A stretch of 64,000 bases of DNA, from the NCBI RefSeq assembly GCF_014207565.1, contig NZ_JACHGJ010000002.1, forward strand, positions 558,001-622,000, written 5' to 3'. Positions 42,118 to 51,160 of this stretch are shown here, in pieces. The position numbers were made by a program, and so were the translations under genes. The stretch's first letter is position 1; every line of letters starts with the position of its first letter. Origin of the DNA: Spirochaeta isovalerica (GTDB lineage Bacteria > Spirochaetota > Spirochaetia > DSM-2461). Under the pieces are notes generated by a model, which was given only the letters and a program-made list of their open reading frames with translations, was not told the origin of the DNA and made no database searches.

Positions 42118-42984
42118 ATGTATGAACGCCATCATCTAATGGGTAAGGACTTCTTCCGCAGTGATGATATCCCCGTAAAAATTCTGAAAAGGAATCCTCA
42201 GCCGGACTATCCCGTTCACTCACATGATTTCTCGGAACTCGTCCTGATTCTCGACGGGAAGGGGACACACTTCACTCAGAAACATAGTTTTCAGGTGAGC
42301 CGCGGCGATCTTTTCGTTATAAACGGAGATCTGGCCCATGGATATAAAGATCTGGAGAATCTGGTTCTTATCAATATCCTTTTCGACCTGGAAAAGCTTA
42401 AACTCCCCGACTGGGACATAAGCCGATCTCCGGGATTTCATACGCTCTTTACAATCGAGCCTCTTTTACGGGAAACATCGAAATTTTCCAGCCGTTTAAA
42501 ACTCAATAGGGATCAGATCCGCTATGTTACCGGTTTACTCGATGAGATGGAAAGGGAGGAATGTCATAAGAGGGAGGGCTATAAGTACTTAACCGCCTCT
42601 CTGTTTATGCAATTGATTGCCTATTTATCCCGCGCATACGCAGGAAATGCCGGATCCGATCATTCCAGCCTTTATCAGCTGGGAGAGACTATCAGCTTTA
42701 TTGAGCAGAATCTGGACAGAAACATCACTATCCGGGAATTGCTTGAGGTATCACATATGTCGGCGAGCACTCTTAACCGGGCTTTTCAGAAAATCACCGG
42801 GACATCGCCGCTCGATTATCATCTGAAGAAAAAAATGGACAGGGCCTGTTCTCTTCTGCTGAAGAGAGACAGCTCTATTACCATGATCGCATATGACCTG
42901 GGGTTCAGCGACAGCAACTATTTTTCAAGGCAGTTCAGGAAGATCATCGGTGTGACGCCCCGGGAATTCCGCAAGAGATCATGA
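42118..42984 (+). CDS. AraC-family regulator of the rhamnose operon (RhaS/RhaR-like)
   Basis: A 288-residue activator. The N-terminal cupin-like sensing domain (VHSHDFSELVLILDGKGTHF, VSRGDLFVINGDLAHGY) is typical of RhaS/RhaR. The C-terminal double helix-turn-helix has ITIRELLEVSHMSASTLNRAF and the signature AYDLGFSDSNYFSRQFRKIIGVTPREFR. It is transcribed divergently from rhaA with 108 bases between, so rhamnose-dependent activation is likely. The ribosome site is weak. Confidence 0.9.
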   Translation: MYERHHLMGKDFFRSDDIPVKILKRNPQPDYPVHSHDFSELVLILDGKGTHFTQKHSFQVSRGDLFVINGDLAHGYKDLENLVLINILFDLEKLKLPDWDISRSPGFHTLFTIEPLLRETSKFSSRLKLNRDQIRYVTGLLDEMEREECHKREGYKYLTASLFMQLIAYLSRAYAGNAGSDHSSLYQLGETISFIEQNLDRNITIRELLEVSHMSASTLNRAFQKITGTSPLDYHLKKKMDRACSLLLKRDSSITMIAYDLGFSDSNYFSRQFRKIIGVTPREFRKRS

Positions 42985-43113
42985 ATTGATTTTACTGATT
43001 TCGCCTTTGTCTTTTCCAATTCATCATATGATAAGTGTTTCAATTATTCTGAGCAGATATGGGTGTTTTACATTCTATTCCCCGAAGTACAATTCTATGG
43101 TCCGATTTTGAGA

Positions 43114-43131
43114 TTGGCGCTAATTTATTGT
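43114..43131 (+). repeat. 18-bp motif, copy 2
   Basis: Identical to 30,678-30,695, in the same orientation and again between genes. Confidence 0.55.
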
Positions 43132-43237
43132 CACTTCGAGTATTGCCTTCTTTGTAATCCTATTAATTATCTCAGATCGTCCAGATTTCGATTTTTTTTG
43201 TCTAAATAGGTTTAAATAATTCATAAATAGGTAAAAG

Positions 43238-43253
43238 CTTCGCATATACGTAT
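43238..43253 (-). promoter_or_regulatory. IclR operator-like site, distal
   Basis: The core CGCATATACG is the reverse complement of CGTATATGCG in the site at 44,252. It matches 13 of the 16 positions of that palindrome. It lies about 230 bases before the IclR start. Confidence 0.5.
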
Positions 43254-43408
43254 TCATGATCATCTTTCTAACCTTCGCAATTTTGCAGAAAGGGAGTAAA
43301 AAGGACTAATAGTGCCTTTTTAAGGGGATTTCAAGGCAAATAAATCAAAATAGACAATTTATTCTTGACGAACAATCAGAACCAGTGTAAAACAGTAAAA
43401 CGAAAGCG

Positions 43409-43424
43409 TTATGTATATGCGTAA
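43409..43424 (+). promoter_or_regulatory. IclR operator site upstream of the regulator gene
   Basis: TTATGTATATGCGTAA differs by one base from the site at 44,252. It is followed by TCGTTACGG, adding another CGTAA/TTACG half-site. It lies 45 bases before the IclR start, placed for autoregulation. Confidence 0.75.
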
Positions 43425-43468
43425 TCGTTACGGAATAATGAAGTAGAAGTAAAATTGCTGGAGAGGAT

Positions 43469-44215
43469 ATGAAAAAGAGCCGAGCTGCCACCAGGACAAT
43501 TAAGATTCTTGAAGTCATTGCCAATGAATCCAAAGGGCTGACTCTGTCCGAAATAGCGGCTAAACTTGATATCCCCATAACCAGCGCCAGCGATATTGTC
43601 AGATCACTACTCGATGAAGGGATGGTCGAAGTTATTGATGAGCGCAGTAAAGTCTATGGAATCGGGGTGACTGCCTATTATATCGGAAATGCCTTTATTG
43701 CCAACACTTCGATTGTCGACAAGGCAAAAGCGGCTATTGAAGAGCTCAGTAATAAAACCAACAAAACGGTCTTTCTCGGGAAAGAGGTTCAGGGGAAAAT
43801 TACTTACATCTATAAACATGAACCAAAAGAAACTCTTGTGGCTACTTGCGATATCGGCAGCCGCACCAATCTGCATTGCACTTCTTTGGGGAAATCCTTT
43901 CTCGCCTATAATGAGCAGATGTTTGAATCTCTGAGGGGGAAGGAACTGATTCGAAAGACTGCGCACACTATTACGGATTTCGACAAGCTAGAAGCCGAAG
44001 TCAAAAAAGTGCGAATTCAGGGGTATGCCATTGATGATAGAGAGCAAAATGATCATCTGTTGTGTATTGGAGCTCCCATTTTTGACAGCAATCGCAATGT
44101 CGTCGCAGCCATCAGTATCAGCGGTTTGTATTCTGTCGAAACGGACGTGGAAGAGCAGGCTCGTCTTGTAAAGGAAGCCGCTTTGACTATTTCCCGCCGC
44201 ATAGGCTATAGCTGA
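43469..44215 (+). CDS. IclR-family transcriptional regulator
   Basis: A 248-residue regulator with an N-terminal winged helix-turn-helix (RTIKILEVIANESKGLTLSEIAAKLDIPITSASDIVRSL) and a C-terminal GAF-like effector domain (about 75-245). HCTSLGKSFLAY and CIGAPIFDSNRNVVAAISISGL are the usual IclR motifs. GGAG precedes the ATG. Near-identical palindromes lie upstream of it and between it and the lyase operon, so it very likely controls both. By analogy with KdgR-type IclR proteins the ligand could be a uronate breakdown product. Confidence 0.92.
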   Translation: MKKSRAATRTIKILEVIANESKGLTLSEIAAKLDIPITSASDIVRSLLDEGMVEVIDERSKVYGIGVTAYYIGNAFIANTSIVDKAKAAIEELSNKTNKTVFLGKEVQGKITYIYKHEPKETLVATCDIGSRTNLHCTSLGKSFLAYNEQMFESLRGKELIRKTAHTITDFDKLEAEVKKVRIQGYAIDDREQNDHLLCIGAPIFDSNRNVVAAISISGLYSVETDVEEQARLVKEAALTISRRIGYS

Positions 44216-44232
44216 TTTTTCGGCTTTTTTTT
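44210..44232 (+). terminator. Intrinsic terminator overlapping the IclR stop codon
   Basis: AGCTGA (44,210-44,215, containing the TGA stop) pairs with TCGGCT (44,220-44,225) around a T-rich loop, followed by a run of eight T. It separates the regulator from the lyase operon. Confidence 0.65.
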
Positions 44233-44251
44233 ATATAAAATACCGTAACTG

Positions 44252-44267
44252 TTACGTATATGCGTAA
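44252..44267 (+). promoter_or_regulatory. IclR operator site of the lyase-transport operon
   Basis: TTACGTATATGCGTAA is a near-perfect palindrome. It is preceded by CCGTAACTG, so CGTAAC-T-GTTACG forms a second overlapping palindrome. The lyase start codon is 23 bases downstream. Confidence 0.8.
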
Positions 44268-44289
44268 CTCTGAAATAAGAGGATGAGAA

Positions 44290-46287
44290 TTGAGAGATTT
44301 GATTTTTATGGATTGTGAACCCGATGTTCTCAAAGAAGACATTAGAGCCGGAAAGAAGGCTGTCTTTGAACGTCTTGTGAAACAATGTGAAACATATTTT
44401 TCTGTAGAACTGCCGAAAAGTCATCCCCCCTCCAGCACGACTTTTATGGGAATTGCCATGGCCAATCTGGCTCTGGCCTATATCCTGACGGACGAAAAGA
44501 GATATCTGTATGAGGCTCGAAGGTGGATCATGACTGCGGTTAATTATCCACATTGGGGCAATGCTCATCTGGTCGATGTGGATCTTTCCGCGGCCTGGAT
44601 CCTCTTCGGAATGGGAATATCCTATGACTGGTTGAAAGAGAGCTTCACTCAAGATGAGAGGAAAGCGGTTAAGGAGAAGATCCTGCTTCAGGGCGGCCGC
44701 ATGTTCGCTTTCAAGGTTGAAACGGAAGGCTCCGGCTGGTCGACAAATTACTGGCAGAACCATAACTGGATTAATATGACGGGTCTCAGCGCTGCAGCCT
44801 ATGCTCTTGTTAAAGAAGGAGAGGATGTCCAGCAATGGATCGACAGTGCCAGAGCTAACTTCGACTTCGTTTTTTCAGTAATGCCTGAAGATGGCAGTGA
44901 CTACGAAGGCGTGGTCTACTGGCGGTACGGAGCCATGTGGCTTTATGTTTACGCTCATCTTCTGAAAGAGCGGGAGGGGATTGATTATTTCGAAACCTCA
45001 GGTTTCTTAAGAAATTCCTTTGAATACAGACTATATCAGGCCGCCCCTAATCTTGAAGAACAGATCGGTTTCGGTGATGCACATGATAGAAGAAGCGGGC
45101 ACAGCACAGCCATTTATTACAAAACGGCGGCAGAATATAAAAACGGATATGCCCAGAAACTTGGAAATCTCGTCCGCGATGAATTCCTGGAAAGAGAAGC
45201 TGAATTGTCAAAAGTTAAGCCGGGCATTCTTCCCGAGTGTTTTTTCGAAGTTCTTTTTTATGATCCGATGGTGGAAGAGAAAGAATTTGATGATTTGCCC
45301 CTGGAAAAATTTTTTGATGATCTGGGCCTTTATGTCAAAAGAACTTCCTGGGAAAGAGATGCAGCGCATTTTTCTTTTAAATGCTCCAATCCCGGTGGGA
45401 GAAAACAGTGGAGCTGGCTTTGGAAGCTTAAAGAAGAGAAAAACTACAACTGTTTCGGACTATCTCATCAACATCCAGATAATAATTCCTTTCTTTTTAA
45501 TTATGGAGGCCATTTTTTTGCCATCGATGATGGATATAACAGAACAGTCAAAGCTTCGGATCACAACGTAATCCTCGTCGATGGAGTCGGATACGAAGGC
45601 GAAGGGCAGAACAATATCTGGAAGAATTACACTCCCGAAATGAAAGGCGAGATCATATCTTGCGAATTGAATGATGACTATTCCTATCTGGCGGGTGAGA
45701 CGGCGGCTGTATATAAGAAAGAATTGAAAATGAATAAATGCCGACGACATTTATTTTCGAAAAGCGGCAGTTCAATATTTTTCATGATAGACGAGTTAGT
45801 CAGTGAACTTCCTCATACCTATACATGGCAGATGTACAGCGATGTGTACCCCGATGTGTATGGCGATTGTTACAGGTACAGTATCGGGAATGCTGAGATG
45901 GATCTCTTTGTCGTATCGGAGAGAGAGGTCGTTATGGACCTGAATGAGAATACCGTCCGAGCGGTTATGACAACCCAGGAACCGGATAAGTTCACAGAAA
46001 ATCATATGAAGGGAATACGGATTTCCAATAAAGAATTGGTAGAAAAGCAATCCTTCATCTCTGCTCTTGTTCCCCGGAGCGCTGAAGCAGATCATCAGGA
46101 AATTGAAAAAGTGCAATGCGATGGAGCTTACGGACTATCTACGGGACATGATGAAAGAGTTGATTACTTACTGTATTCTCCCTCGGGCTATCTAGTGTTT
46201 ATGGATACTCCTGTTAAAGCCAAATTAGCTCATATTGAAGTGGAAAATAATAAGATTAGTAAAATTCTGGAGTTGGTTAATGACTGA
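44290..46287 (+). CDS. Heparinase II/III-type polysaccharide lyase 1
   Basis: A 665-residue cytoplasmic lyase-like protein. The N-terminal alpha/alpha toroid includes TNYWQNHNWINMTGL with the catalytic-type Asn-His, and EDGSDYEGVVYWRYG. The C-terminal beta-sandwich (from about 355) has LSHQHPDNNSFLFNYGGHFFAIDDGYN and DHNVILVDG, the heparinase II/III signature. Such enzymes cleave uronate-containing oligosaccharides by beta-elimination. No signal peptide, so it should act on imported oligosaccharides. The start is TTG with AAGAGG 7 bases upstream. First gene of the long operon; its stop overlaps the permease start. Confidence 0.87.
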   Translation: MRDLIFMDCEPDVLKEDIRAGKKAVFERLVKQCETYFSVELPKSHPPSSTTFMGIAMANLALAYILTDEKRYLYEARRWIMTAVNYPHWGNAHLVDVDLSAAWILFGMGISYDWLKESFTQDERKAVKEKILLQGGRMFAFKVETEGSGWSTNYWQNHNWINMTGLSAAAYALVKEGEDVQQWIDSARANFDFVFSVMPEDGSDYEGVVYWRYGAMWLYVYAHLLKEREGIDYFETSGFLRNSFEYRLYQAAPNLEEQIGFGDAHDRRSGHSTAIYYKTAAEYKNGYAQKLGNLVRDEFLEREAELSKVKPGILPECFFEVLFYDPMVEEKEFDDLPLEKFFDDLGLYVKRTSWERDAAHFSFKCSNPGGRKQWSWLWKLKEEKNYNCFGLSHQHPDNNSFLFNYGGHFFAIDDGYNRTVKASDHNVILVDGVGYEGEGQNNIWKNYTPEMKGEIISCELNDDYSYLAGETAAVYKKELKMNKCRRHLFSKSGSSIFFMIDELVSELPHTYTWQMYSDVYPDVYGDCYRYSIGNAEMDLFVVSEREVVMDLNENTVRAVMTTQEPDKFTENHMKGIRISNKELVEKQSFISALVPRSAEADHQEIEKVQCDGAYGLSTGHDERVDYLLYSPSGYLVFMDTPVKAKLAHIEVENNKISKILELVND

Positions 46288-47266
46288 TTTAGTAAAGAAA
46301 AACGGTTTGAACAAAGAAAAACTGACACAATATAAATTATATAATGGGTTAAAGGTCGTTGGAAAAGATTGGAGGCTTTATCTCCTTTTGCTGCCGGTCC
46401 TTATCTGGTATCTCCTCTGGATGTATAAACCGATGGCGGGATTGTTGATCTCATTTAAGAATTATCAGCCCAACCTCGGTGTCTGGGGAAGCGACTGGGT
46501 TGGTTTTACTAACTTTAAGAATTTAATCAACGGTCCTTACTCGACTCAGTTCTGGCGGGCTTTCCGCTCAACATTTCTTGTCAGTTTATACGGGTTGATT
46601 TTCGGATTTCCCATACCGATATTTCTGGCTCTATTCTTTAGTGAAATCGGGAACAAGTTCTACCGGAATCTTACTCAGACGTTTACCTATCTCCCTCACT
46701 TCCTTTCGGAAGTCACGATAACAGGACTCGTATTAACTCTGCTGTATCATGGAGAAGTTAACACCGGGGTAATCGCCAATCTTCTCTTTCAGCTCAACAT
46801 CGTTCCCGAAGGAACAAAGCTGTTTCAAGACGCAGCTTACTTCAGGCCCTTGTATATCATTACAGGAATCTGGAAAGAAGCCGGATACAGTTCCATCGTC
46901 TATTTCGCTTCCATTATGGGAATATCTCCCGTCTTATACGAAGCTGTCAAAGTTTCAGGGGGTAACAAGCTTCAGGAAATTAGGTATGTCACCTTTCCGG
47001 GAATGGCGCCGACGCTGACGATTATGATCATTCTCCGAATTGGACAAATGCTCTCTATCGGTTATGAGAGGATCATTCTTCTCTATAACGAGAATACATA
47101 CGACACAGCTGATGTGCTCTCCAGTTTTGTTTTTCGAATCGGTTTGGAACAGGGAAACTCGGCCCTCGGTGCTTCTGCCGGCATGTTCAACGCGTTAATC
47201 GGTTTTGCACTTGTCATGGGCGCTAACTTCATTAGCCGCCAGATTTCTGAAACTTCACTCTGGTAG
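46280..47266 (+). CDS. ABC sugar permease, LplB type
   Basis: A 328-residue inner-membrane permease with six helices. WRLYLLLLPVLIWYLLWMYKPMAGLLISFKNY is the usual LplB start, and EAVKVSGGNKLQEIRYVTFPGMAPT is the EAA loop that contacts the ATPase. The ATG at 46,280 overlaps the lyase gene by 8 bases and follows GGAG; an earlier in-frame start at 46,235 lies inside the lyase gene and is rejected. Partner of 47,281, 48,199 and 51,161. Confidence 0.93.
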   Translation: MTDLVKKNGLNKEKLTQYKLYNGLKVVGKDWRLYLLLLPVLIWYLLWMYKPMAGLLISFKNYQPNLGVWGSDWVGFTNFKNLINGPYSTQFWRAFRSTFLVSLYGLIFGFPIPIFLALFFSEIGNKFYRNLTQTFTYLPHFLSEVTITGLVLTLLYHGEVNTGVIANLLFQLNIVPEGTKLFQDAAYFRPLYIITGIWKEAGYSSIVYFASIMGISPVLYEAVKVSGGNKLQEIRYVTFPGMAPTLTIMIILRIGQMLSIGYERIILLYNENTYDTADVLSSFVFRIGLEQGNSALGASAGMFNALIGFALVMGANFISRQISETSLW

Positions 47267-47280
47267 GAGAAAGGATTTAA

Positions 47281-48144
47281 ATGGAACGTTTAAGTAAAAG
47301 TGAAATAATATTCAAAACTCTGGCACATATCCTCATTTCAGTATTTGCCGTACTGGCACTCTATCCGGTGATTTATGCCGTATCCGCTTCTATCAGCGGG
47401 AAAATTGCCTATGAGACAAATAAGGTTATTCTCTTTCCCGTCGATATGAATTTCCAGGTTTACAAACTTATCTTCGACGATAAAGGTTTCTGGATTTCCT
47501 ATATCAACACTTTGTTTTATACGGTATTCGGTACCGCATGGAGTATGTTCATTTCCGTTACCGGTGCTTATGTTCTGACGAAGAAAAGGCTTTTATTCAG
47601 AAAACAGCTTAACCTCTTTGTCGTATTTACAATGTGGTTCAATGCGGGGATTATCCCGATGTATCTCAACTATGTAAACATGAATGTTAATAACCGCTGG
47701 GGCATTATCGTAGCCTTCGGTGTGCAGGCTTTCAATATCATCCTGATGAGAAATTACTTCAGCGCCATACCTGAGTCAATTGAAGAAGCCGCACTGGTTG
47801 ACGGAGTGAACGAATTTCAGCTTCTCTGGAGAATCTTCATTCCCATGTCTAAAGCATCCATGGCTACTGTAACTCTTTTTTATGCCACGAGCCGTTGGAA
47901 TGGATACTTTTGGGCAAGGATATTGCTGACAGACCCGATGGAGCTTCCGCTTCAGGTTTATATGAGGATCCTCGTGGAGAATTATCAGGCCATGATCGAC
48001 GATATGGGAGACTTGCTTCCTTATGCGGCGGATTCCTATGTGTATGCCATTCTGGTCTGTTCCATCGTCCCGGTTCTTATTATTTATCCCTATATACAAA
48101 AGTACTTCGCCAAGGGTGTGAATATGGGCGGAGTCAAAGGCTAA
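47281..48144 (+). CDS. ABC sugar permease, LplC/YtcP type
   Basis: A 287-residue permease with six helices. HILISVFAVLALYPVIYAVSASIS, MWFNAGIIPMYLNYVNM and the EAA loop (PESIEEAALVDGVNEFQLLWRIFIPMSKA) are typical of the second permease of Lpl-type oligosaccharide importers. It follows the first permease by 14 bases with an AGGA-type site. Confidence 0.94.
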   Translation: MERLSKSEIIFKTLAHILISVFAVLALYPVIYAVSASISGKIAYETNKVILFPVDMNFQVYKLIFDDKGFWISYINTLFYTVFGTAWSMFISVTGAYVLTKKRLLFRKQLNLFVVFTMWFNAGIIPMYLNYVNMNVNNRWGIIVAFGVQAFNIILMRNYFSAIPESIEEAALVDGVNEFQLLWRIFIPMSKASMATVTLFYATSRWNGYFWARILLTDPMELPLQVYMRILVENYQAMIDDMGDLLPYAADSYVYAILVCSIVPVLIIYPYIQKYFAKGVNMGGVKG

Positions 48145-48155
48145 TCTGGTTAATG

Positions 48156-48176
48156 CATAGCTCATACTATGTTTTT
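48156..48176 (+). terminator. Weak hairpin between permease and binding-protein genes
   Basis: CATAG (48,156-48,160) pairs with CTATG (48,167-48,171), followed by TTTTT. Short, so probably partial attenuation or 3'-end protection rather than full termination. Confidence 0.4.
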
Positions 48177-48198
48177 AAATAAATTGGAGGAGATTTAA

Positions 48199-50181
48199 AT
48201 GAAAAAAATTGCTTTACTGCTTTCTATTGCAGTAGTTCTGGTTCTCAGCGGTTGTTCGAAAGCTTCCGATTCAGCTGTATCTGAATCTGAGTCAAAGACA
48301 ATGGAAAAAGTTGATCTGGCCAATCTGGTGAAAGCGGACACGCTTAACATCAACTTTGCTATGGGTAATAACTCCAGGACAATGACCTATCAGAAAGCCA
48401 ATCCGCTGACCCTTCCTGACGGAACCGTTGTCAGCCAGGGCGATCTGAAACCGACTTGGCAGTACATTGAAAAAGAACTCGGTTTAAAAATTGCCGATAA
48501 CGCGGTTCAGGACCAGAAAGCTTCGGAAATGATTGATATCGCAGCGGCTACATCTTTTTCAAGCGATACAATTTACGGTGGAAACTCCATTGCGGAATCA
48601 CTGATGAAATACGGGGCTCAAGGTTACCTGATCAACCTTAAAGACTATCTTGATTACATGCCCCATGTTAAGGAATATCTGGAAAGCCAACCCAATATTG
48701 CCAAAGCCATCACAGCTTTCGACGGCGGAATCTATCACCTTCCCTATGCAGCGGAACTGGGCAACTATGCAAGAGCCTTTGTCGGCCGTCCCGCATGGGT
48801 CACAGCTCTGCTCGATTCCACAGAGGCTCTTGAAGCTGAAACCCACACTTTGAAAGTCGCATACGAAGGGTATTGGGACAGGTTTGAGAACAATGTCATC
48901 GATTTGCAAAACAAAGCTTCTAAAAATGGTATGCTCGACCAATCTACGGCTTTGAATGTTCTTAAGGACTACATTGCAGAGGCGCACCCCGATTTGGACA
49001 AACCTTCTGATCTCTATGTCGGAGAAACAGCTGTTTACGACATTGACGAGCTTATAGCTCTCTGGCGCGTTATAGAGTTGTCTCCCAGAACTCTTTCCAA
49101 AGTGTCCACCGGAAAAGTAGTCGCTGACGCGGAAATTTCTCCTTATTTCGTCAGACATTCCAAATACAGAGAAGACCTGCTCAGAATGATGAACTATTTC
49201 GATGGACAGAGAGTCCACGGTTCCGATTCTTATGCGGCAAGACAGATTCTGGAAGGCGACAAAGTCGTACATTCATACGCTCAGGATTCTTTCCTTGAAA
49301 ACCTGAACTATATTCAGCAGTGGTATCAGGAAGGTCTTATTCATAGTGAATTCGCCGATCTTTCCATCAAAGATAATTTCAGAACAAGCATGTTCTTTTC
49401 TGATGACGTTGAAGGGCAGAGACAGTTCGGTTTCATGACATATGACTGGTTTGCATCTACAACAGCCGGAAGCGATAAAATGTATGCTTTTCTCCCTCCT
49501 GTAACGACTGTGACCGGAGCGGGAATCAATGATTTCATACATTATGTAGGTAATGCGAGAGCAATCAAACCCGATGGATGGGCCATTTCCGCCAAAGCTG
49601 ATGAACCTCAGAGAAACGCCGCGCTGGCTCTTTTCGATTACATGTATTCCGAAGATGGTAATAATGTCCAGAATTATTCAATTCCCGAAGCGAGAGTTGA
49701 AGGTGCTGTATTCAAAGGTCCCGATGGAACAGAATATCCCAAGTTCAGCCAGTGGTTGATTGATACGGCCGATGAGTTCAAAAACGGGGACATTTCCGGA
49801 TTCCTGAGAGATTTCATGGGATCCCACCTGGCTCTCGGTTATCAGAAAGAGATCGGTTTTGAGCTTCAGTACACTTCCGCCACTGGATTTGCCGGCTGGG
49901 ATCTCTACACAAAGAAAAATGTTCTGATAGATGATTACGAAGCAGAAAATCCCTATTTCAGAATGATGCCTCCGGTTATCTCTCTGAATGAGCAGGATGT
50001 GGCTAAACTTGGTACTACGGCGATCGGTGAAGATCAGGTTGACAAGATATTCATCTTCATTACAGGCAACGGAACTGTCATCAAGACGACTGATGAAATT
50101 GCCGCTGAGTTTAAAGACGCTGGACTGGATACTTATGAAAGTGTATACACAGCTGCTTACAAACGCATGACGAGTAACTAA
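48199..50181 (+). CDS. Large oligosaccharide-binding lipoprotein, LplA type
   Basis: A 660-residue solute-binding lipoprotein; the signal peptide ends in LSGC (Cys19). The family 1-like bilobed fold is longer than usual, as in LplA proteins that bind large oligosaccharides. NINFAMGNNSRTM, YLINLKDYLDYMPHVKEYL, PDGWAISAKADEPQRNAALALFDYMYSEDG are recognisable pieces. GGAGGAG precedes the ATG. It delivers substrate to the two permeases upstream; the lyases in the same operon suggest a uronate oligosaccharide. Confidence 0.92.
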   Translation: MKKIALLLSIAVVLVLSGCSKASDSAVSESESKTMEKVDLANLVKADTLNINFAMGNNSRTMTYQKANPLTLPDGTVVSQGDLKPTWQYIEKELGLKIADNAVQDQKASEMIDIAAATSFSSDTIYGGNSIAESLMKYGAQGYLINLKDYLDYMPHVKEYLESQPNIAKAITAFDGGIYHLPYAAELGNYARAFVGRPAWVTALLDSTEALEAETHTLKVAYEGYWDRFENNVIDLQNKASKNGMLDQSTALNVLKDYIAEAHPDLDKPSDLYVGETAVYDIDELIALWRVIELSPRTLSKVSTGKVVADAEISPYFVRHSKYREDLLRMMNYFDGQRVHGSDSYAARQILEGDKVVHSYAQDSFLENLNYIQQWYQEGLIHSEFADLSIKDNFRTSMFFSDDVEGQRQFGFMTYDWFASTTAGSDKMYAFLPPVTTVTGAGINDFIHYVGNARAIKPDGWAISAKADEPQRNAALALFDYMYSEDGNNVQNYSIPEARVEGAVFKGPDGTEYPKFSQWLIDTADEFKNGDISGFLRDFMGSHLALGYQKEIGFELQYTSATGFAGWDLYTKKNVLIDDYEAENPYFRMMPPVISLNEQDVAKLGTTAIGEDQVDKIFIFITGNGTVIKTTDEIAAEFKDAGLDTYESVYTAAYKRMTSN

Positions 50182-50208
50182 TCCATATTAACAATTGAGA
50201 TAATATCA

Positions 50209-50226
50209 GCCCGGGGCGACCCGGGC
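50209..50226 (+). other. GC-rich hairpin after the binding-protein gene
   Basis: GCCCGGG, loop GCGA, CCCGGGC. It has no T tract, so it probably protects the 3' end of the binding-protein message and lowers downstream expression. Confidence 0.65.
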
Positions 50227-50256
50227 CGGTATTGGGATTTCAATCCGGGTATAAAA

Positions 50257-50772
50257 ATGAACAAATTCAGTTTAAAGATTCAAATCGTTTTCACTTACCT
50301 AACCATATTGGCAGCTGTTTTTAATTGTCTTCTTGGACTGGGATTCATGACGGATTTCTACACTCTGTTCATGAATGGAAATGATGAAATGTATAATTTT
50401 TTTAAAGAACTGCAAACCGTAAACACAGCTCTTTTTTCTTTCGGTTTGACTTTTTTAGTTATGTCTCTCTTTTTGCTTACATTCGATATAAACAAGAAAA
50501 CAGCTGGTATCTTTGGCGTATCCTATACGCTGATAGCTGCCATTATAAATATTATCAGAGGAGCGTCGGTTTTATCATCGAATCTCGCTTTCAGAACTCG
50601 TTATGAGAAATTGGATTATTCGGCCATCGAGGGCTATGCTCCTTCGACTGCTCCATTTGAAATGATTTCGGCATTATTGATCATTTCCATGATGATAATT
50701 GTACTTCTCTTCAGTTTGACTCTGATTAACTATCTGCTGGACAGGAAGGAGGGGCTCAATGAAAAATCCTGA
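50257..50772 (+). CDS. Small membrane protein 1 of the lyase operon (unknown)
   Basis: A 171-residue protein with four predicted helices (about 10-30, 55-75, 88-110, 140-162); one soluble loop holds RTRYEKLDYSAIEGYAPST. I recognise no family. It overlaps the next small membrane gene by 14 bases. Its place between the binding protein and ATPase genes suggests a part in the transport system, or in sensing or energising it. Confidence 0.75.
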   Translation: MNKFSLKIQIVFTYLTILAAVFNCLLGLGFMTDFYTLFMNGNDEMYNFFKELQTVNTALFSFGLTFLVMSLFLLTFDINKKTAGIFGVSYTLIAAIINIIRGASVLSSNLAFRTRYEKLDYSAIEGYAPSTAPFEMISALLIISMMIIVLLFSLTLINYLLDRKEGLNEKS

Positions 50773-51151
50773 AAGAATGCTCTACCAGAATAACAATAAG
50801 GGATATTTGATGATTATTGCATTCATCGCCCTGAATACTGTTTATACAGTCTTCGTTCTCAATGCTATGGACAAAGACAGGGGTATCGGCATTTTCGTCA
50901 TGCTTACAATAGCATTGCTTCTTCTGGGATTTTTGACAGCTATAAAAGTTCGGATATACTCCCTTCCCTGGAGTATCTTTGCTCTGGCAATGGGTTTTTT
51001 TCAGTTCTCACGTCTGTTTTTTACAACAGTGAATCTTGAAGAGACACATGCTTTTCTTTTGAATCTGATATTGATTCTCTCTTCTGTAATCTGTGTTGCC
51101 GGAGGCCTGTTGTCAGTGATTTATACCGCGAAGAGAAACAGGTTGAAATAG
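50759..51151 (+). CDS. Small membrane protein 2 of the lyase operon (unknown)
   Basis: A 130-residue protein with four helices (about 16-36, 44-62, 67-88, 97-122) and a basic C-terminus (YTAKRNRLK). No recognised family. AGGAGGGG precedes the ATG, inside the end of the preceding gene, so translation is coupled. It precedes the ATPase gene by 9 bases. Confidence 0.75.
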   Translation: MKNPERMLYQNNNKGYLMIIAFIALNTVYTVFVLNAMDKDRGIGIFVMLTIALLLLGFLTAIKVRIYSLPWSIFALAMGFFQFSRLFFTTVNLEETHAFLLNLILILSSVICVAGGLLSVIYTAKRNRLK

Positions 51152-51160
51152 GAGGATCGA

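Larger units (their letters stand above)
42985..43400. other. Non-coding region upstream of the IclR gene
   Basis: No gene is seen. It contains the second copy of the 18-bp motif (43,114-43,131), a distal operator-like site (43,238-43,253) and a possible promoter with TTGACG at 43,365 and TAAAAC at 43,388, spaced by 17 bases. Confidence 0.5.

Noticed and set aside
44283-44318. Short upstream open frame (ATG at 44,283, 12 codons) overlapping the lyase start
   Set aside because: The ribosome site directly abuts this ATG but is well spaced for the TTG at 44,290, so it is probably incidental.
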